NCBI RefSeq assembly: GCF_015668195.1
Contig: NZ_JADPFC010000003.1
Location: 124,001 to 188,000, forward strand
Direction: 5' to 3'
Origin: Romboutsia_C sp015668195
GTDB taxonomy: Bacteria; Bacillota; Clostridia; Peptostreptococcales; Peptostreptococcaceae
Length of the DNA stretch: 64,000 nucleotides
The notes under the pieces are model-generated. The model saw only the letters and a list, made by a program, of their open reading frames with translations, had not been told where the DNA came from and did not search any database. Below, piece by piece: positions 35,426 through 44,201 of this stretch; the first letter of the stretch is position 1; every line of letters begins with the position of its first letter. A program made the position numbers and the translations under genes.

Positions 35426-35911
35426 CTAAAATGCACATTCTATAAGGTTAATATTTCTATATTCTACAGCCATTGGTACAAATCTAATTCTACCGGCTTC
35501 ACAAGCTATCCTAAATCCTTGAATACTTCTTCTATCAGCTCTATCTACTAGCATAAAGAAATTAGAAGGAGTAAAACCTCTCCTCATTACGATTCTAACT
35601 ACTGCCATTCTCCTACAGTTGTTTATAGTAAATTGCCCACCACCAGGTGATATAAAAGGAGTAGGAGATTGCCCACCACCAGGTGATGTAAAAAACGGAT
35701 TATTATCTATTTGTGCATAGGTATTACCATCGTCATATTCATCATAATCCTCATAATCCTCAAGAGACATAGGAGGTTCAAATAAGTTAGCAACTTCTAC
35801 GTATTCACTTTTAATATCTGCATCAGGATATGCATTTTGTAACTCTCTAAGATATACAGCCATAAACTTGTAATAATTTTCCCAATAATCTTGCCAATAA
35901 TTTCTGTCCAT
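35426..35911 (-). CDS. unknown protein with SPGGGQ repeats
   Basis: 161 aa, no signal peptide. Aromatic N-terminus (YWQDYWENYYKFMAVYLREL), an acidic stretch (SLEDYEDYDEYDDG), then two near-identical repeats FFTSPGGGQSPTP and FISPGGGQF (encoded by a duplicated segment around 35630-35690), and a basic C-terminal domain rich in Arg (CRRMAVVRIVMRRGF). I do not recognise it. Low-complexity Gly/Pro linkers of this kind are seen in spore-coat proteins, but nothing proves that here. Monocistronic with ATG at 35911. Confidence 0.75.
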   Translation of the reverse strand: MDRNYWQDYWENYYKFMAVYLRELQNAYPDADIKSEYVEVANLFEPPMSLEDYEDYDEYDDGNTYAQIDNNPFFTSPGGGQSPTPFISPGGGQFTINNCRRMAVVRIVMRRGFTPSNFFMLVDRADRRSIQGFRIACEAGRIRFVPMAVEYRNINLIECAF

Positions 35912-36471
35912 TGTTGATTCCCCTTTTTATGATATAAATATTGTTCTATATATTATATGTAAATATTAGACAATGGTTCTTATTTATGCTATATAATTTA
36001 CTTTAAAAATTCCATATATACGATTTACTTATAATCTAACAATAAAAAATAGATAAAATTAAAAAATATGTATAATAAAAAAACTATATTTGGATATCTA
36101 TATAGATTATGCGTCCAATCATTAAAGGATTATTTAAAACATTAACTAAAATATTAATATCTTATATGTTTTATATTTACCATTCTTATATCATAATACT
36201 TTTTTTAATATAAAAATTGAAAGTAGTGCCTTAGTCACTTTAAATTTATCAACTCCTATCAATGTACTGTTTCTGTGAATAATTGATACTTTTTATCTGT
36301 ATTTTTAATTGCATCCAATCCATAGATATTAATTACTTCAAGTTTTCCATAGTAAATAATGTTTTAATATATATCTTCATTATTTCTACATAATACATTT
36401 TCTCGTTTATTTATTATTTAATGTATATTTGAAACCAGAAATCTAAATCAAGTTATATCTCTAATACTAAG
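35912..36471. other. 560-bp gap with only eroded coding sequence
   Basis: No intact gene. On the minus strand 36350-36250 reads YGKLEVINIYGLDAIKNT then DKKYQLFTETVH and a stop, without start or ribosome site. It looks like a decayed coding fragment of unknown family. The rest is AT-rich. Confidence 0.35.
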
Positions 36472-36506
36472 AAAGCTGACCCCTTATCAATATAGGAATC
36501 AGCTTT
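36472..36506. terminator. hairpin terminator after metallophosphoesterase
   Basis: AAAGCTGA (36472-36479) pairs with TCAGCTTT (36499-36506), with an inner CCCT/TAGG helix. It lies 19 bp beyond the stop of the minus-strand gene. Confidence 0.6.
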
Positions 36507-36524
36507 TAAATACTTAAAAACTTT

Positions 36525-37430
36525 CTATTTTATACTTTTTGCAAAATAATCTTCTAATTTTACTGGCCCTTGTAAAATTTCTTTTCCTACATACATACTG
36601 CTATCTTCTCTTGTCATAACACTCCACTTCACTAAACTAATACAACCACACTCAATCTCTATAGCTGTAATGGCTGTTGGATGTATACAACTTCCTGAAT
36701 TAAAATACATAGCTTCACCTAAGTTAGCAAAACTAGGTCTATGAGTATGACCTGTAATTAACATTATGTTATTCTCTTTTGACCATATCATCATTTGTCG
36801 TTCTATTCTATTTTTCTTTTTATAATTCTTAGCTGCTCTTGTAGGATCATTAAATCCCCATATCTCTAGCGACCTCCAGATATAACGAACTAAAAATCTA
36901 CCTAGCTTCCATAGTTTATCATTAATCAAATCTCCTTGATGACCATGTACAAGAAATATTCTGTGTTGATTATTATCTTCATCTTCCAGAGTTATTCCTT
37001 CATATGCTTTTATATAATTGAATAATGAAAAAACCTTTTTTCTTATTCCGCAATAATATCCTTTATAATGGCACTCTAAAAATTCTGTATCACTTTTTTG
37101 CATATCATGATTACCATAAATCATATACATTCTGTTTGACTCATAAAATTTAGATAATAATTCAAATGTACTACTGTGTACTTCAATGATTTGTTCCATA
37201 CATCTATTTTCCCAAAGCTCATCTCCATCACCTAATTCAATATAAGTAAATCCTTTTTTATAGTAATCATTAAGTGCAGCTAAAAATAGATATTGATTTT
37301 TTAGAAAATTATCTCCTGAATTACCGCTACCTCTATGACAATCACTCATTATAACAAGTTTTGAAGAATAATCATAAGGAATAACTTTAGAATTTTCATA
37401 GACTTTGACTAAGCGTTTATAAGTGCTCAT
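36525..37430 (-). CDS. calcineurin-like metallophosphoesterase
   Basis: 301 aa. Two-metal site motifs in order: VIMSDCHRGSG (D, H), ELGDGDELWE (GD), YGNHDMQKS (GNHD), LVHGHQGD and ITGHTHRPSF (GHxH). The arrangement resembles the LpxH/YbbF-like group of phosphoesterases, but Gram-positives lack that substrate, so a nucleotide or lipid phosphodiester substrate is unknown. The ATG overlaps the DUF4474 gene by 14 bp, so the pair is translationally coupled. Confidence 0.88.
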   Translation of the reverse strand: MSTYKRLVKVYENSKVIPYDYSSKLVIMSDCHRGSGNSGDNFLKNQYLFLAALNDYYKKGFTYIELGDGDELWENRCMEQIIEVHSSTFELLSKFYESNRMYMIYGNHDMQKSDTEFLECHYKGYYCGIRKKVFSLFNYIKAYEGITLEDEDNNQHRIFLVHGHQGDLINDKLWKLGRFLVRYIWRSLEIWGFNDPTRAAKNYKKKNRIERQMMIWSKENNIMLITGHTHRPSFANLGEAMYFNSGSCIHPTAITAIEIECGCISLVKWSVMTREDSSMYVGKEILQGPVKLEDYFAKSIK

Positions 37431-38373
37431 TACTTCTCATCTCATTCCCATTTATATAAGATGAAATTACTTTATAAGATTTTTGTAATTTTTTCATTCT
37501 GTTTTTACCTGCAATTAATTTAAATAAATTAGGATAGTATAATCGTAAAAAGTCAATTTTATCTATTGTACGTACAAAATCTTTAGTAATTGAATTGTAT
37601 ATCTTACAATAAGTTTTATTCATAAATTGAATAAATGGGATTATCAATTTATAACGATTATATGGTTGATCTGATTTAGGTTTATTAAAATTAAAATAAA
37701 TTATATTCTTAATTATTTTAATTTCGTCTTCTTTATAACCCACTCTTTTTAATCCACCAAGAAATGCATCTTTCATAATTGAATTTGGGAAAATTATTCT
37801 AATTTCCATTGATAAGTTATTAGGATTAGAAAATACACCTACATCAAAACCTGTTAGCCACCAATGGTAATCTTGTCTTTTAAATAATTCTTTTTCACTT
37901 ATTTTAAGCTTAAAATCCATATTTAAAAGTTCTTCATCTGATACTGCTTCGAAAAAAGGTCCTGAAAAAATACCTGGTATATTAATATCTTCCATTTCGG
38001 TTACATATATACCAATTTCACCACCAGTATTCATTCCATACTGACCTTTCCAAATTTCAATAAGCCATCTTCTATTGTCGTATTCAAAATAAATAGGTTC
38101 ACTATCAATAATCATATTTAAGGCAGGTGCTGCTTCATCATAAAACCTACAATATCCTACACCTCTTTGCCAAGGATTCATATTTGAACATATAATATCA
38201 TTAGTTTCATCATATACAAAACCATATAGCTCTAGTGCATTATTAATATCTTTAATTTTTTCTTCATCACTTCTTTCTAACACATTATTAATAGCTTGTT
38301 TTCTTTGTATTATCCATCTATATAATAGTAAGGAAAGTATAATTATAATAACTATAATCCATTTTAGCTCCAT
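37417..38373 (-). CDS. DUF4474 membrane-anchored protein
   Basis: 318 aa from MELKWIIVIIIILSLLLYRW. One N-terminal helix, then a soluble domain with WQRGVGYCRFYDEAAPALNM and GQYGMNTGGEIGIYV (about 65-125), the DUF4474 signature. Function unknown. AAGGAGG lies 8 bp before ATG 38373, so the longer reading is rejected. Forms a two-gene unit with the phosphoesterase. Confidence 0.85.
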   Translation of the reverse strand: MELKWIIVIIIILSLLLYRWIIQRKQAINNVLERSDEEKIKDINNALELYGFVYDETNDIICSNMNPWQRGVGYCRFYDEAAPALNMIIDSEPIYFEYDNRRWLIEIWKGQYGMNTGGEIGIYVTEMEDINIPGIFSGPFFEAVSDEELLNMDFKLKISEKELFKRQDYHWWLTGFDVGVFSNPNNLSMEIRIIFPNSIMKDAFLGGLKRVGYKEDEIKIIKNIIYFNFNKPKSDQPYNRYKLIIPFIQFMNKTYCKIYNSITKDFVRTIDKIDFLRLYYPNLFKLIAGKNRMKKLQKSYKVISSYINGNEMRSNEHL

Positions 38374-38527
38374 ATACTCAACCTCCTTATACAATATGTT
38401 TCATATTATTATATTTCTACATATCATTTTTTGTTACATTTTAAATTTTTTTATAATAAAAAATCCCTAACCCAATAAAAATATTTTTAATTATAATCAT
38501 AATAAAGTTCCTATATTTATAGTTAAT

Positions 38528-38790
38528 ATGTATTATCTAAGATATAAAGAAATGAGAAAAACAGATAGGTTCCATCTAAAAAATAATTGTATTTGTTGTA
38601 GCATTTGTACAAAAAATGTCCTGTTAAGGTTATAAAAAATCATAATATGAAACCCATTTAGGCAAAAGGTAAATGTATTATGTATATAGGATGAATTACC
38701 AATATCCAAAATTTTCAATTCAATTTTGCAAAATACTAAAAACATATCTAGTTTATTGATCACGAAAAACGTTTTGATTTTTTAACCAGT
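38528..38790 (+). pseudogene. decayed ferredoxin-type (EFR1-like) 4Fe-4S protein
   Basis: Plus-strand frame from 38528 reads MYYLRYKEMRKTDRFHLK, NNCICCSICTKN. After a 1-base shift it reads KKCPVKVIKNHNMKPI, a TAG, then AKGKCIMYIG and TGA. The order matches twin CxxCxxCxxxCP clusters of EFR1-type ferredoxin/flavodoxin proteins, with a frameshift, a premature stop, Gly to Cys, Cys to Tyr and Cys to stop changes. The flavodoxin half is absent. A clear dead gene. Confidence 0.65.
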
Positions 38791-39121
38791 ACGTTTTTTG
38801 TAGAGTTTAATGTTAAAGATAAATCGAAAGTATAATACTACGATTATTCATATAATTTTTTATAAAAGTAATAGTTCCTAAAAATTATACAGCCTCACTA
38901 TTTTCATAGCGCTAAAATTCCACTTTCAGAATAAACATATATCATAGTTTTATTTCTATTTGGTATTTTGGAAATTCATAATAAATAGGAAAACTATCTT
39001 AATACTGTCCTCATTTTCATGTAGTTTCTTCTCTTCATGTAATATGATAATTAACTTCCATATTATATGCAAATTAATTAAACCAACTCTACGCACTAAT
39101 AATAAAAAACTATTTTTAGCG

Positions 39122-39141
39122 AATGTATATTACAATACATT
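39122..39141. promoter_or_regulatory. inverted repeat before poly-Asn gene
   Basis: AATGTAT-N6-ATACATT, perfect 7-bp arms, 33 bp upstream of the ATG of the Asn-rich protein. Could be an operator or a leader stem-loop. 38800-39121 shows nothing else. Confidence 0.45.
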
Positions 39142-39174
39142 TCTGCAAATAATAGTTCTGAGGAGGTGATATTA

Positions 39175-39324
39175 ATGATAAAGTCAAACAACAACAACAA
39201 TAATAACAACAACAACAATAACTGCAATAATAAAAACAACAACAACAATAACAACAACAATAATAGAAATAACAATAACGACAATAATAATAACAACAAC
39301 AATAATAGAAACAACAATAGATAG
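39175..39324 (+). CDS. 49-aa poly-asparagine microprotein
   Basis: ATG 39175 is preceded by GAGGAGGTGATATTA, one of the best ribosome sites in the window. After MIKS come runs of 12, 2, 10, 4, 8 and 3 Asn broken only by C, K, R, D, R and a final R: 39 of 49 residues are Asn. Both AAC and AAT are used in irregular order, so it is not a pure trinucleotide slip. A terminator follows. No family is known to me. Possible roles: aggregation or coat material, or an RNA/metal-binding tail; all unproven. It could also be a microsatellite that happens to sit behind a good ribosome site. Confidence 0.65.
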   Translation: MIKSNNNNNNNNNNNNCNNKNNNNNNNNNNRNNNNDNNNNNNNNRNNNR

Positions 39325-39338
39325 TTTGATGGACAAAA

Positions 39339-39374
39339 ATTACATAAAAGTTAGTAGAGCAACTTCTATGTAAT
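39339..39374 (+). other. stem-loop after poly-Asn gene
   Basis: 14-bp stem with one G-U pair (39339-39352 with 39361-39374), 15 bp after the stop. No T run, so probably an mRNA 3'-end or stability element ahead of the terminator at 39379. Confidence 0.5.
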
Positions 39375-39378
39375 TAAT

Positions 39379-39426
39379 AAAGTGATAGCAAAGTCATTAT
39401 AAAATTGATTTTGTTATCGCTTTATT
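39379..39426. terminator. terminator of poly-Asn gene
   Basis: 14-bp stem with G-U pairs (39379-39392 with 39410-39423), then TTATAAAAATT. Could act on either strand. Confidence 0.6.
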
Positions 39427-39610
39427 ATAAAAATTATAAGAAAATCTTAATTATTGTTCTATTTAATAAATTATTCAAACCAATCCTTTCTACCACAAAG
39501 TTTAACTAGTTCAAACTCATCAAATAAATTTCCCAAGTTCTTACTTAAAATCTTAGTCAAAATTAATATAATTTTTATTTGATATAACATCTACTATTAA
39601 TAATTCATAT

Positions 39611-39646
39611 AAAAAAGCAGATAGCTTGTTATATAAAACTATCTAC
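39611..39646 (-). terminator. terminator of amidohydrolase gene
   Basis: Minus-strand stem GTAGATAG/CTATCTGC (39639-39646 with 39617-39624) followed by six T, 20 bp after the stop. Confidence 0.8.
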
Positions 39647-39664
39647 CATTCTTATTTTTAATAG

Positions 39665-40840
39665 CTAATTATTTATATCTTTTGCTTCATAAACTATTTC
39701 ACCATCAATTATGGTATACATTGTTTTTGTAAATACCTCCATTGGATTCCCATCAAAAATTGCAATATCAGCATCTTTTCCTATTTCAATACTTCCGACT
39801 TTATCTGATACATTACATATTTCTGCCGCATTTATTGTAATTGCTTTAAGTCCCTCTTCTATTCCTAGTCCTTCTCTTGCTGCAAATCCAGCACAAATAG
39901 GTAAATCTTGTATTCTTGTAACTGGATGATCAGTAGTGATAGCTACTTTCACACCAGCTTTGTGTAATATACCAGCCGTTTTAAAATCTGCATTTTGAGT
40001 CTCTATCTTATTTCTTATTGCTAGTGAAGGTCCAACTATTGCCGGAAATCCAGATGCCTTAATCTCTTCTGAAATTAAATGTCCTTCTGTACAATGATCT
40101 AAAGTTAATTTTAAATTAAACTCTTTAGCTATACGGATTGCTGTTAAAATATCATCTGCTCTATGTACATGTGCCTTTAAAGGAATCTCTCGGTTAATTA
40201 CAGGTAACCAACATTCTTTCCTAAATACCTCATCAAAGCTTTCACCATTTTTCATAGCATTTTTTTTGTTTTGATTATATTTCTGAGCTTCAAATAATTC
40301 TTCACGTAAAAGTGCAGCTATTGACATACGAGTTGATGGCATCATATTTTTTTGATTATAATTTGTTTTTATATTTTCTCCAAATGCCACCTTCATTGCT
40401 GCTGGTTCAAGGACAGCCATGTTATCTATCGTTCTGCCATGAGTTTTTATAAAAACAAACTGTCCTCCTACTACATTTGAGCTTCCAGGTCCTACCATGA
40501 CGCCTGTAATACCAGAAGTCAAAGCATTATGAAAAGCTGAATCCATAACATTAATACCATCTAAAGCCCTAAGATATGGTGTAATTGATTCATTTATTTC
40601 ATTGCAGTCATTGCCTTCAAAGCCTTTCCTTTCTTCTTGAATCCCAATATGGCAATGAGCTTCTATTATGCCTGGCATAACCCAACAATTTTCTGCATCA
40701 ATTATCTTACAGTCCTTATTACTATTTATATTAATATTTTCTCCAATTTCCACAATCTTTTTATCTTTTATTAAAATAGATCCACGATTATAATTTTTAT
40801 CAGACATGGTTATTATTTTCCCATTTTTTATTAATAACAT
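39665..40840 (-). CDS. amidohydrolase-family metal-dependent hydrolase (imidazolonepropionase-like)
   Basis: 391 aa. WVMPGIIEAHCHIGI supplies the HxH pair, KAHVHRADDI and LDHCTEGH further His ligands, AITTDHPVTR the catalytic Asp; the short N- and C-terminal beta-sandwich (IGKDADIAIFDGNPMEV) is typical. Related enzymes act on cyclic amides or dipeptide-like substrates. No operon partner and no substrate clue. ATG follows AAAGGAGAA. Confidence 0.85.
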   Translation of the reverse strand: MLLIKNGKIITMSDKNYNRGSILIKDKKIVEIGENININSNKDCKIIDAENCWVMPGIIEAHCHIGIQEERKGFEGNDCNEINESITPYLRALDGINVMDSAFHNALTSGITGVMVGPGSSNVVGGQFVFIKTHGRTIDNMAVLEPAAMKVAFGENIKTNYNQKNMMPSTRMSIAALLREELFEAQKYNQNKKNAMKNGESFDEVFRKECWLPVINREIPLKAHVHRADDILTAIRIAKEFNLKLTLDHCTEGHLISEEIKASGFPAIVGPSLAIRNKIETQNADFKTAGILHKAGVKVAITTDHPVTRIQDLPICAGFAAREGLGIEEGLKAITINAAEICNVSDKVGSIEIGKDADIAIFDGNPMEVFTKTMYTIIDGEIVYEAKDINN

Positions 40841-41105
40841 AACCTTTATTCTCCTTTATAAACTAGCTTGTTATATTCGAAGCTAATATTACTTCTGAAT
40901 CGTATATGTAGTAACTAGAATATTTTTTATTATCAAAATATTTATTTTATTTGTATTAATCATACTAGTTATATATAAAAATTTTATTTTGAATACTATA
41001 ATAATCAAATATAGTACCCAATATAATTTATCTTTTATTTTAAAATATAGATAAAAATAGTAAATATATCTTGTTATATACTACTTTATAATAAAATATA
41101 AAAAT
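40841..41105. other. AT-rich gap upstream of amidohydrolase
   Basis: No gene, RNA or convincing operator seen; presumably holds the amidohydrolase promoter. Confidence 0.3.
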
Positions 41106-41106
41106 G

Positions 41107-41181
41107 GCTCCGTTAAGATGACTTAAACCTCTAACCTATTGGTTAACATCCGATCGCCCCATCATTAAGCTATTACGGAGT
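41107..41181. ncRNA. unexplained structured element
   Basis: Nested helices: CTCCGT (41108-41113) with ACGGAG (41175-41180); TTAAGATG (41113-41120) with CATC-A-TTAA (41160-41168); TAACC (41132-41136) with GGTTA (41141-41145), loop TATT. It is locally GC-richer than its surroundings. On the minus strand the last helix is followed by CCATTTTTATATTTT, so it may be a terminated small RNA or a leader for the amidohydrolase gene 265 bp downstream. It matches no riboswitch I can name. Confidence 0.4.
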
Positions 41182-41182
41182 A

Positions 41183-41570
41183 TAACTATGTAATATATTA
41201 TTCACAATCCTTAAATTTATATACGTGTCTATTTATTAATTTTTAGTTCATGTATTGAGTTTATCTGAAGTAATAATAAAAGTTAAAAACAATGGTCAAA
41301 CCCCTAATCTCAAAGATTTTTCATTACATCACTTTGATTTTTTTATAAAAAGTATAATAATACAGCTTTAGGGGCAGAAATACTTGCAAATATATTAAGG
41401 TGACAAATCTTTTACCATCAGTATTTATTTTAATTTTATTTAGTATTCCTTTACAATAAGCTATTTTCACAAACCACACTCTCTTACTTGTGATATAGTT
41501 CACTGTTATTTATTATAAATTATTGATTTAACTATTATATAAATCCTATATTTCTCTAATTTATATGTAA
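41183..41570. other. gene-free gap
   Basis: Contains a CCCCTAA/TTAGGGG inverted repeat (about 41299-41375) and a TCAAAG/CTTTGA stem followed by seven T on the plus strand (about 41310-41345). No coding sequence is recognised. Confidence 0.35.
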
Positions 41571-41676
41571 TAAAAAAGGAATTGCTAGATTATAAACTCT
41601 AGCAATTCCAATTGGTTTGACGATAAAAATTATGTAATTGATAGAAATGATTCTTCACAATCATACCTACGATTAA
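41571..41676 (-). repeat. terminator-coupled repeat module, copy A (divergent)
   Basis: On the minus strand the conserved part (41676-41640) reads TAATCGTAGGTATGATT then GAAGAATCATTTC, clearly related to copies B-F. It is followed by a 12-bp terminator stem (41578-41589 with 41598-41609) and a T run. Unlike the other copies it lies beyond the DUF1540 terminator at 41710-41752, so it would need its own promoter. Confidence 0.6.
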
Positions 41677-41709
41677 TTCATCCAATAATTCTTGATAAAT
41701 ATATTATAA

Positions 41710-41752
41710 AAATAACTATATAAGTATTAATATCATTTATATATAGTTATTT
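41710..41752 (-). terminator. terminator downstream of DUF1540 gene
   Basis: 13-bp stem AAATAACTATATA/TATATAGTTATTT (41710-41722 with 41740-41752). 41753-41988 has no other feature. Confidence 0.6.
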
Positions 41753-41988
41753 TCGAATTTTATGTATATTAGCTTGTGATATATTAAAATCTAGAACTAT
41801 TTATTTTCTAAATTATTATTTTTTCTAATTAAATCATATATATAAACAACTAAGGATGATAAAATTATCATTTTATCTATATATAGTTAAAAACATTACA
41901 ATATATGTATCTCTTAAGGTAAACTTATTTAAACAATTATTAAAATCCACTTCTATCAATATTTTTAAGAAACGTATTTTTTATGGTA

Positions 41989-42369
41989 TTAAACATGTTC
42001 TTCATAATTAAAAGAATCACAATGTGCATTGTCTGCATCTATTTCAACATATTCTGCATGACATTCTTTATTTTCATTATATATACAATTATGAGCCTCA
42101 CATTTTATATCACATGGTTTTGTAATCGAATCACCTGTACTATTTACAAAACTGCTATTAGAACTATTAAAAAATGATTCTTTTTCATTAGGACTTCCAG
42201 CTAGACTATTTACAAAACTAGTACTATCTCTATCTACAAAACTTGTACAACTAGTCCCTTCAATCGATACTGCACCAAGTCCACTTACATGTATAGCACC
42301 TGCCTTACAATCATAATCTATGTTATGCATACAATCAGTTGCATTACATTTTAAATCGCCTCTTTGCAT
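41989..42369 (-). CDS. tandem DUF1540 cysteine-rich protein
   Basis: 126 aa with two DUF1540 units: LKCNATDCMHNIDYDCKAG...CTSF (residues ~7-45) and IKCEAHNCIYNENKECHAE...HCDSF (~87-120). Each has four Cys arranged for metal binding. Between them is a Ser/Asn-rich linker with repeated SFVNS/SFFNS motifs (TSFVDRDSTSFVNSLAG, SSFVNSTGD). Small DUF1540 proteins are common in spore-forming clostridia; function is unknown. ATG follows AAGGAGG. Confidence 0.88.
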   Translation of the reverse strand: MQRGDLKCNATDCMHNIDYDCKAGAIHVSGLGAVSIEGTSCTSFVDRDSTSFVNSLAGSPNEKESFFNSSNSSFVNSTGDSITKPCDIKCEAHNCIYNENKECHAEYVEIDADNAHCDSFNYEEHV

Positions 42370-42617
42370 TTTGTTTTCCTCCTTAATAAATATCTATTTT
42401 ATTATTTCCAAAATGCAAAATATAATTCGATTCGATGTTTCTAATTTTATATATTGTATTTTAATTTTAGTAACTTTTAAACATATTAAAAATACTTATA
42501 TTCAATAGATATGAGTATTCGTTAATTTCAATAATATAAATAATTTTTTATAATAATACATATTATTAAATCATTCAATAATTCTTTATAAATATCAAAT
42601 AACTTATATAATTATCA

Positions 42618-43490
42618 TTATAAATACCTAAATAAAATACTTATACTTAATATGTCATCACTTAAACTAACTTCATAAACTTCTCCATCAATCTTATCAA
42701 GTAATACTTTTACAATAAATAGCCCCAAGCCACTTCCACTGCGATTTCGAGATTTATCTACAGTATAAAATCTATCAAATAAATATTTCAAATCATCTTG
42801 AGTTAAATCCGAAACACTATTTCTAATCTTAAAAATAACATACTCGTCAAACTCTTTAAGTTCAATAGAAATATAACCCGTTGAATACTTTATTGCATTA
42901 GAAACTAAGTTTTGAATAATTCTTGAACAAACCACTTCTCCACCTTGGATTTCTATTGATTTAGAAGGAAGTTTATTATCAATTTCTATTTCTTTATTTT
43001 TAATCAAGGCATAATTAGAAATAACAGTCTCCATAATTATTTCTACTATATCAATAGCTTTTATATCTATTTGGTAACTATCATTATCAAAAATAGAAAG
43101 CTCATAAAAATTATTAATTAAATTATTTAGTTCTTCTGATTTTTTAGAAAGAATACCAATATACATATTTCTTTCTTTTTCAGTACAATTTTCAAGAAGT
43201 GTAATATACCCTCTAATAGCTGTAAGTGGTGTTCTTAAATCATGTGAAATATTAGAAATAGATTGTTTTAGCTTTTCTTCTCTGTTTCTTATATTTATCT
43301 CTAGTTGTTTTTGTTCTTGCAAAACAATATTAAAAGATTCCGCTATTTTTTCTACATCTTTATCATTTAATATTATATTTATCCGTTCTTTTTTATTAAG
43401 TTGAATCTTAATTTTTCTTAGTTGTTTTTTTATAGATATGAAACGGATTACGATATATGTAAATCCTATAATTAATAAAATTGTTATCAT
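42618..43490 (-). CDS. sensor histidine kinase of BcrAB-like module
   Basis: 290 aa from MITILLIIGFTYIVIRF. A single N-terminal helix and a short HAMP-like coil, then HisKA (SISNISHDLRTPLTAIRGY), N box (RIIQNLVSNAIKYST) and G box (GSGLGLFIVKVL). No extracellular sensor domain, like lantibiotic-immunity kinases. The ATG at 43502 touches the AAAGGATGG ribosome site, so 43490 is preferred; either is possible. Last gene of the four-gene unit. Confidence 0.88.
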   Translation of the reverse strand: MITILLIIGFTYIVIRFISIKKQLRKIKIQLNKKERINIILNDKDVEKIAESFNIVLQEQKQLEINIRNREEKLKQSISNISHDLRTPLTAIRGYITLLENCTEKERNMYIGILSKKSEELNNLINNFYELSIFDNDSYQIDIKAIDIVEIIMETVISNYALIKNKEIEIDNKLPSKSIEIQGGEVVCSRIIQNLVSNAIKYSTGYISIELKEFDEYVIFKIRNSVSDLTQDDLKYLFDRFYTVDKSRNRSGSGLGLFIVKVLLDKIDGEVYEVSLSDDILSISILFRYL

Positions 43491-43511
43491 ATCATAATCC
43501 ATCCTTTCATA

Positions 43512-44201
43512 TTAAATATCTTGTTTGTTAAAACAATAATTGGAAATTAAATATAAAATACCTGTACCTAATACAAAACTTATTGCAAAGATAAGTGGCA
43601 TCATTCCTAAAGAATAATCTTTATTTGCAACATAATAAGTAATAGCGTCCCAAGGTAGCTGAGTTAGCGCTAATGTCAATCCTACAATTCCTCCACATAA
43701 GGCAATTGATACACTTGAGTTTTTTACAAGTATACAAATAAAAAATGAAACTGAAGAAATGCATATATTAAAAAATATACCAATTACTACATATATAATT
43801 AAAAAATATAACTCACTGATATTAAATACTTGTCCCCATCCGTAAAATAACCCATATATACTTCCTATAAATATATAGTTTGCAAGTAAAATAATCACAC
43901 AACCAATCAGATAACACAAATACTTGCTAAAAAAAACTTTACTTCTCTCATGTCCTGATGTTAGTGTGTGATTAATAGTTTTTGATACCAAATCTTTTCC
44001 TACGTATGTAGCTGCAAACAAACTACAAGCTATTATTCCAATTATTTCTCTACTTGGATGGACTAATGCACCTTTCGCACCAACTTCTACTGACCCGTAG
44101 TAAGTATTTATTATAGCTAGTATTAATAGTCCTATCAAACATATTATAAGTTCTTTACTGTATTTTAATTTATATATTTCTGCTTTTAAAATATTATACA
44201 T
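43512..44201 (-). CDS. ABC-2 type permease (BcrB/LanE-like)
   Basis: 229 aa, six helices, opening MYNILKAEIYKLKYSKELI as in lantibiotic-immunity/bacitracin permeases. SKTINHTLTSGHERSKVFFSKY (about 80-100) is the family's cytoplasmic motif. ATG 44201 follows GGAGGTGGGG and overlaps the ATPase gene by 8 bp. Functions as a dimer or with the ATPase to remove peptide antibiotics from the membrane. Confidence 0.87.
   Translation of the reverse strand: MYNILKAEIYKLKYSKELIICLIGLLILAIINTYYGSVEVGAKGALVHPSREIIGIIACSLFAATYVGKDLVSKTINHTLTSGHERSKVFFSKYLCYLIGCVIILLANYIFIGSIYGLFYGWGQVFNISELYFLIIYVVIGIFFNICISSVSFFICILVKNSSVSIALCGGIVGLTLALTQLPWDAITYYVANKDYSLGMMPLIFAISFVLGTGILYLISNYCFNKQDI

Noticed and set aside
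38533..38763. 76-aa minus-strand ORF
   Set aside because: No ribosome site, GTG start, and it is antisense to the recognisable ferredoxin-type remnant.
39096..39317. 73-aa poly-leucine reading frame on the minus strand
   Set aside because: It is the reverse complement of the AAC/AAT poly-Asn tract; no ribosome site, while the plus-strand frame has an excellent one.
41107..41181. tRNA gene
   Set aside because: A 7-bp outer stem exists, but no anticodon arm, T-loop or CCA-compatible layout can be drawn.
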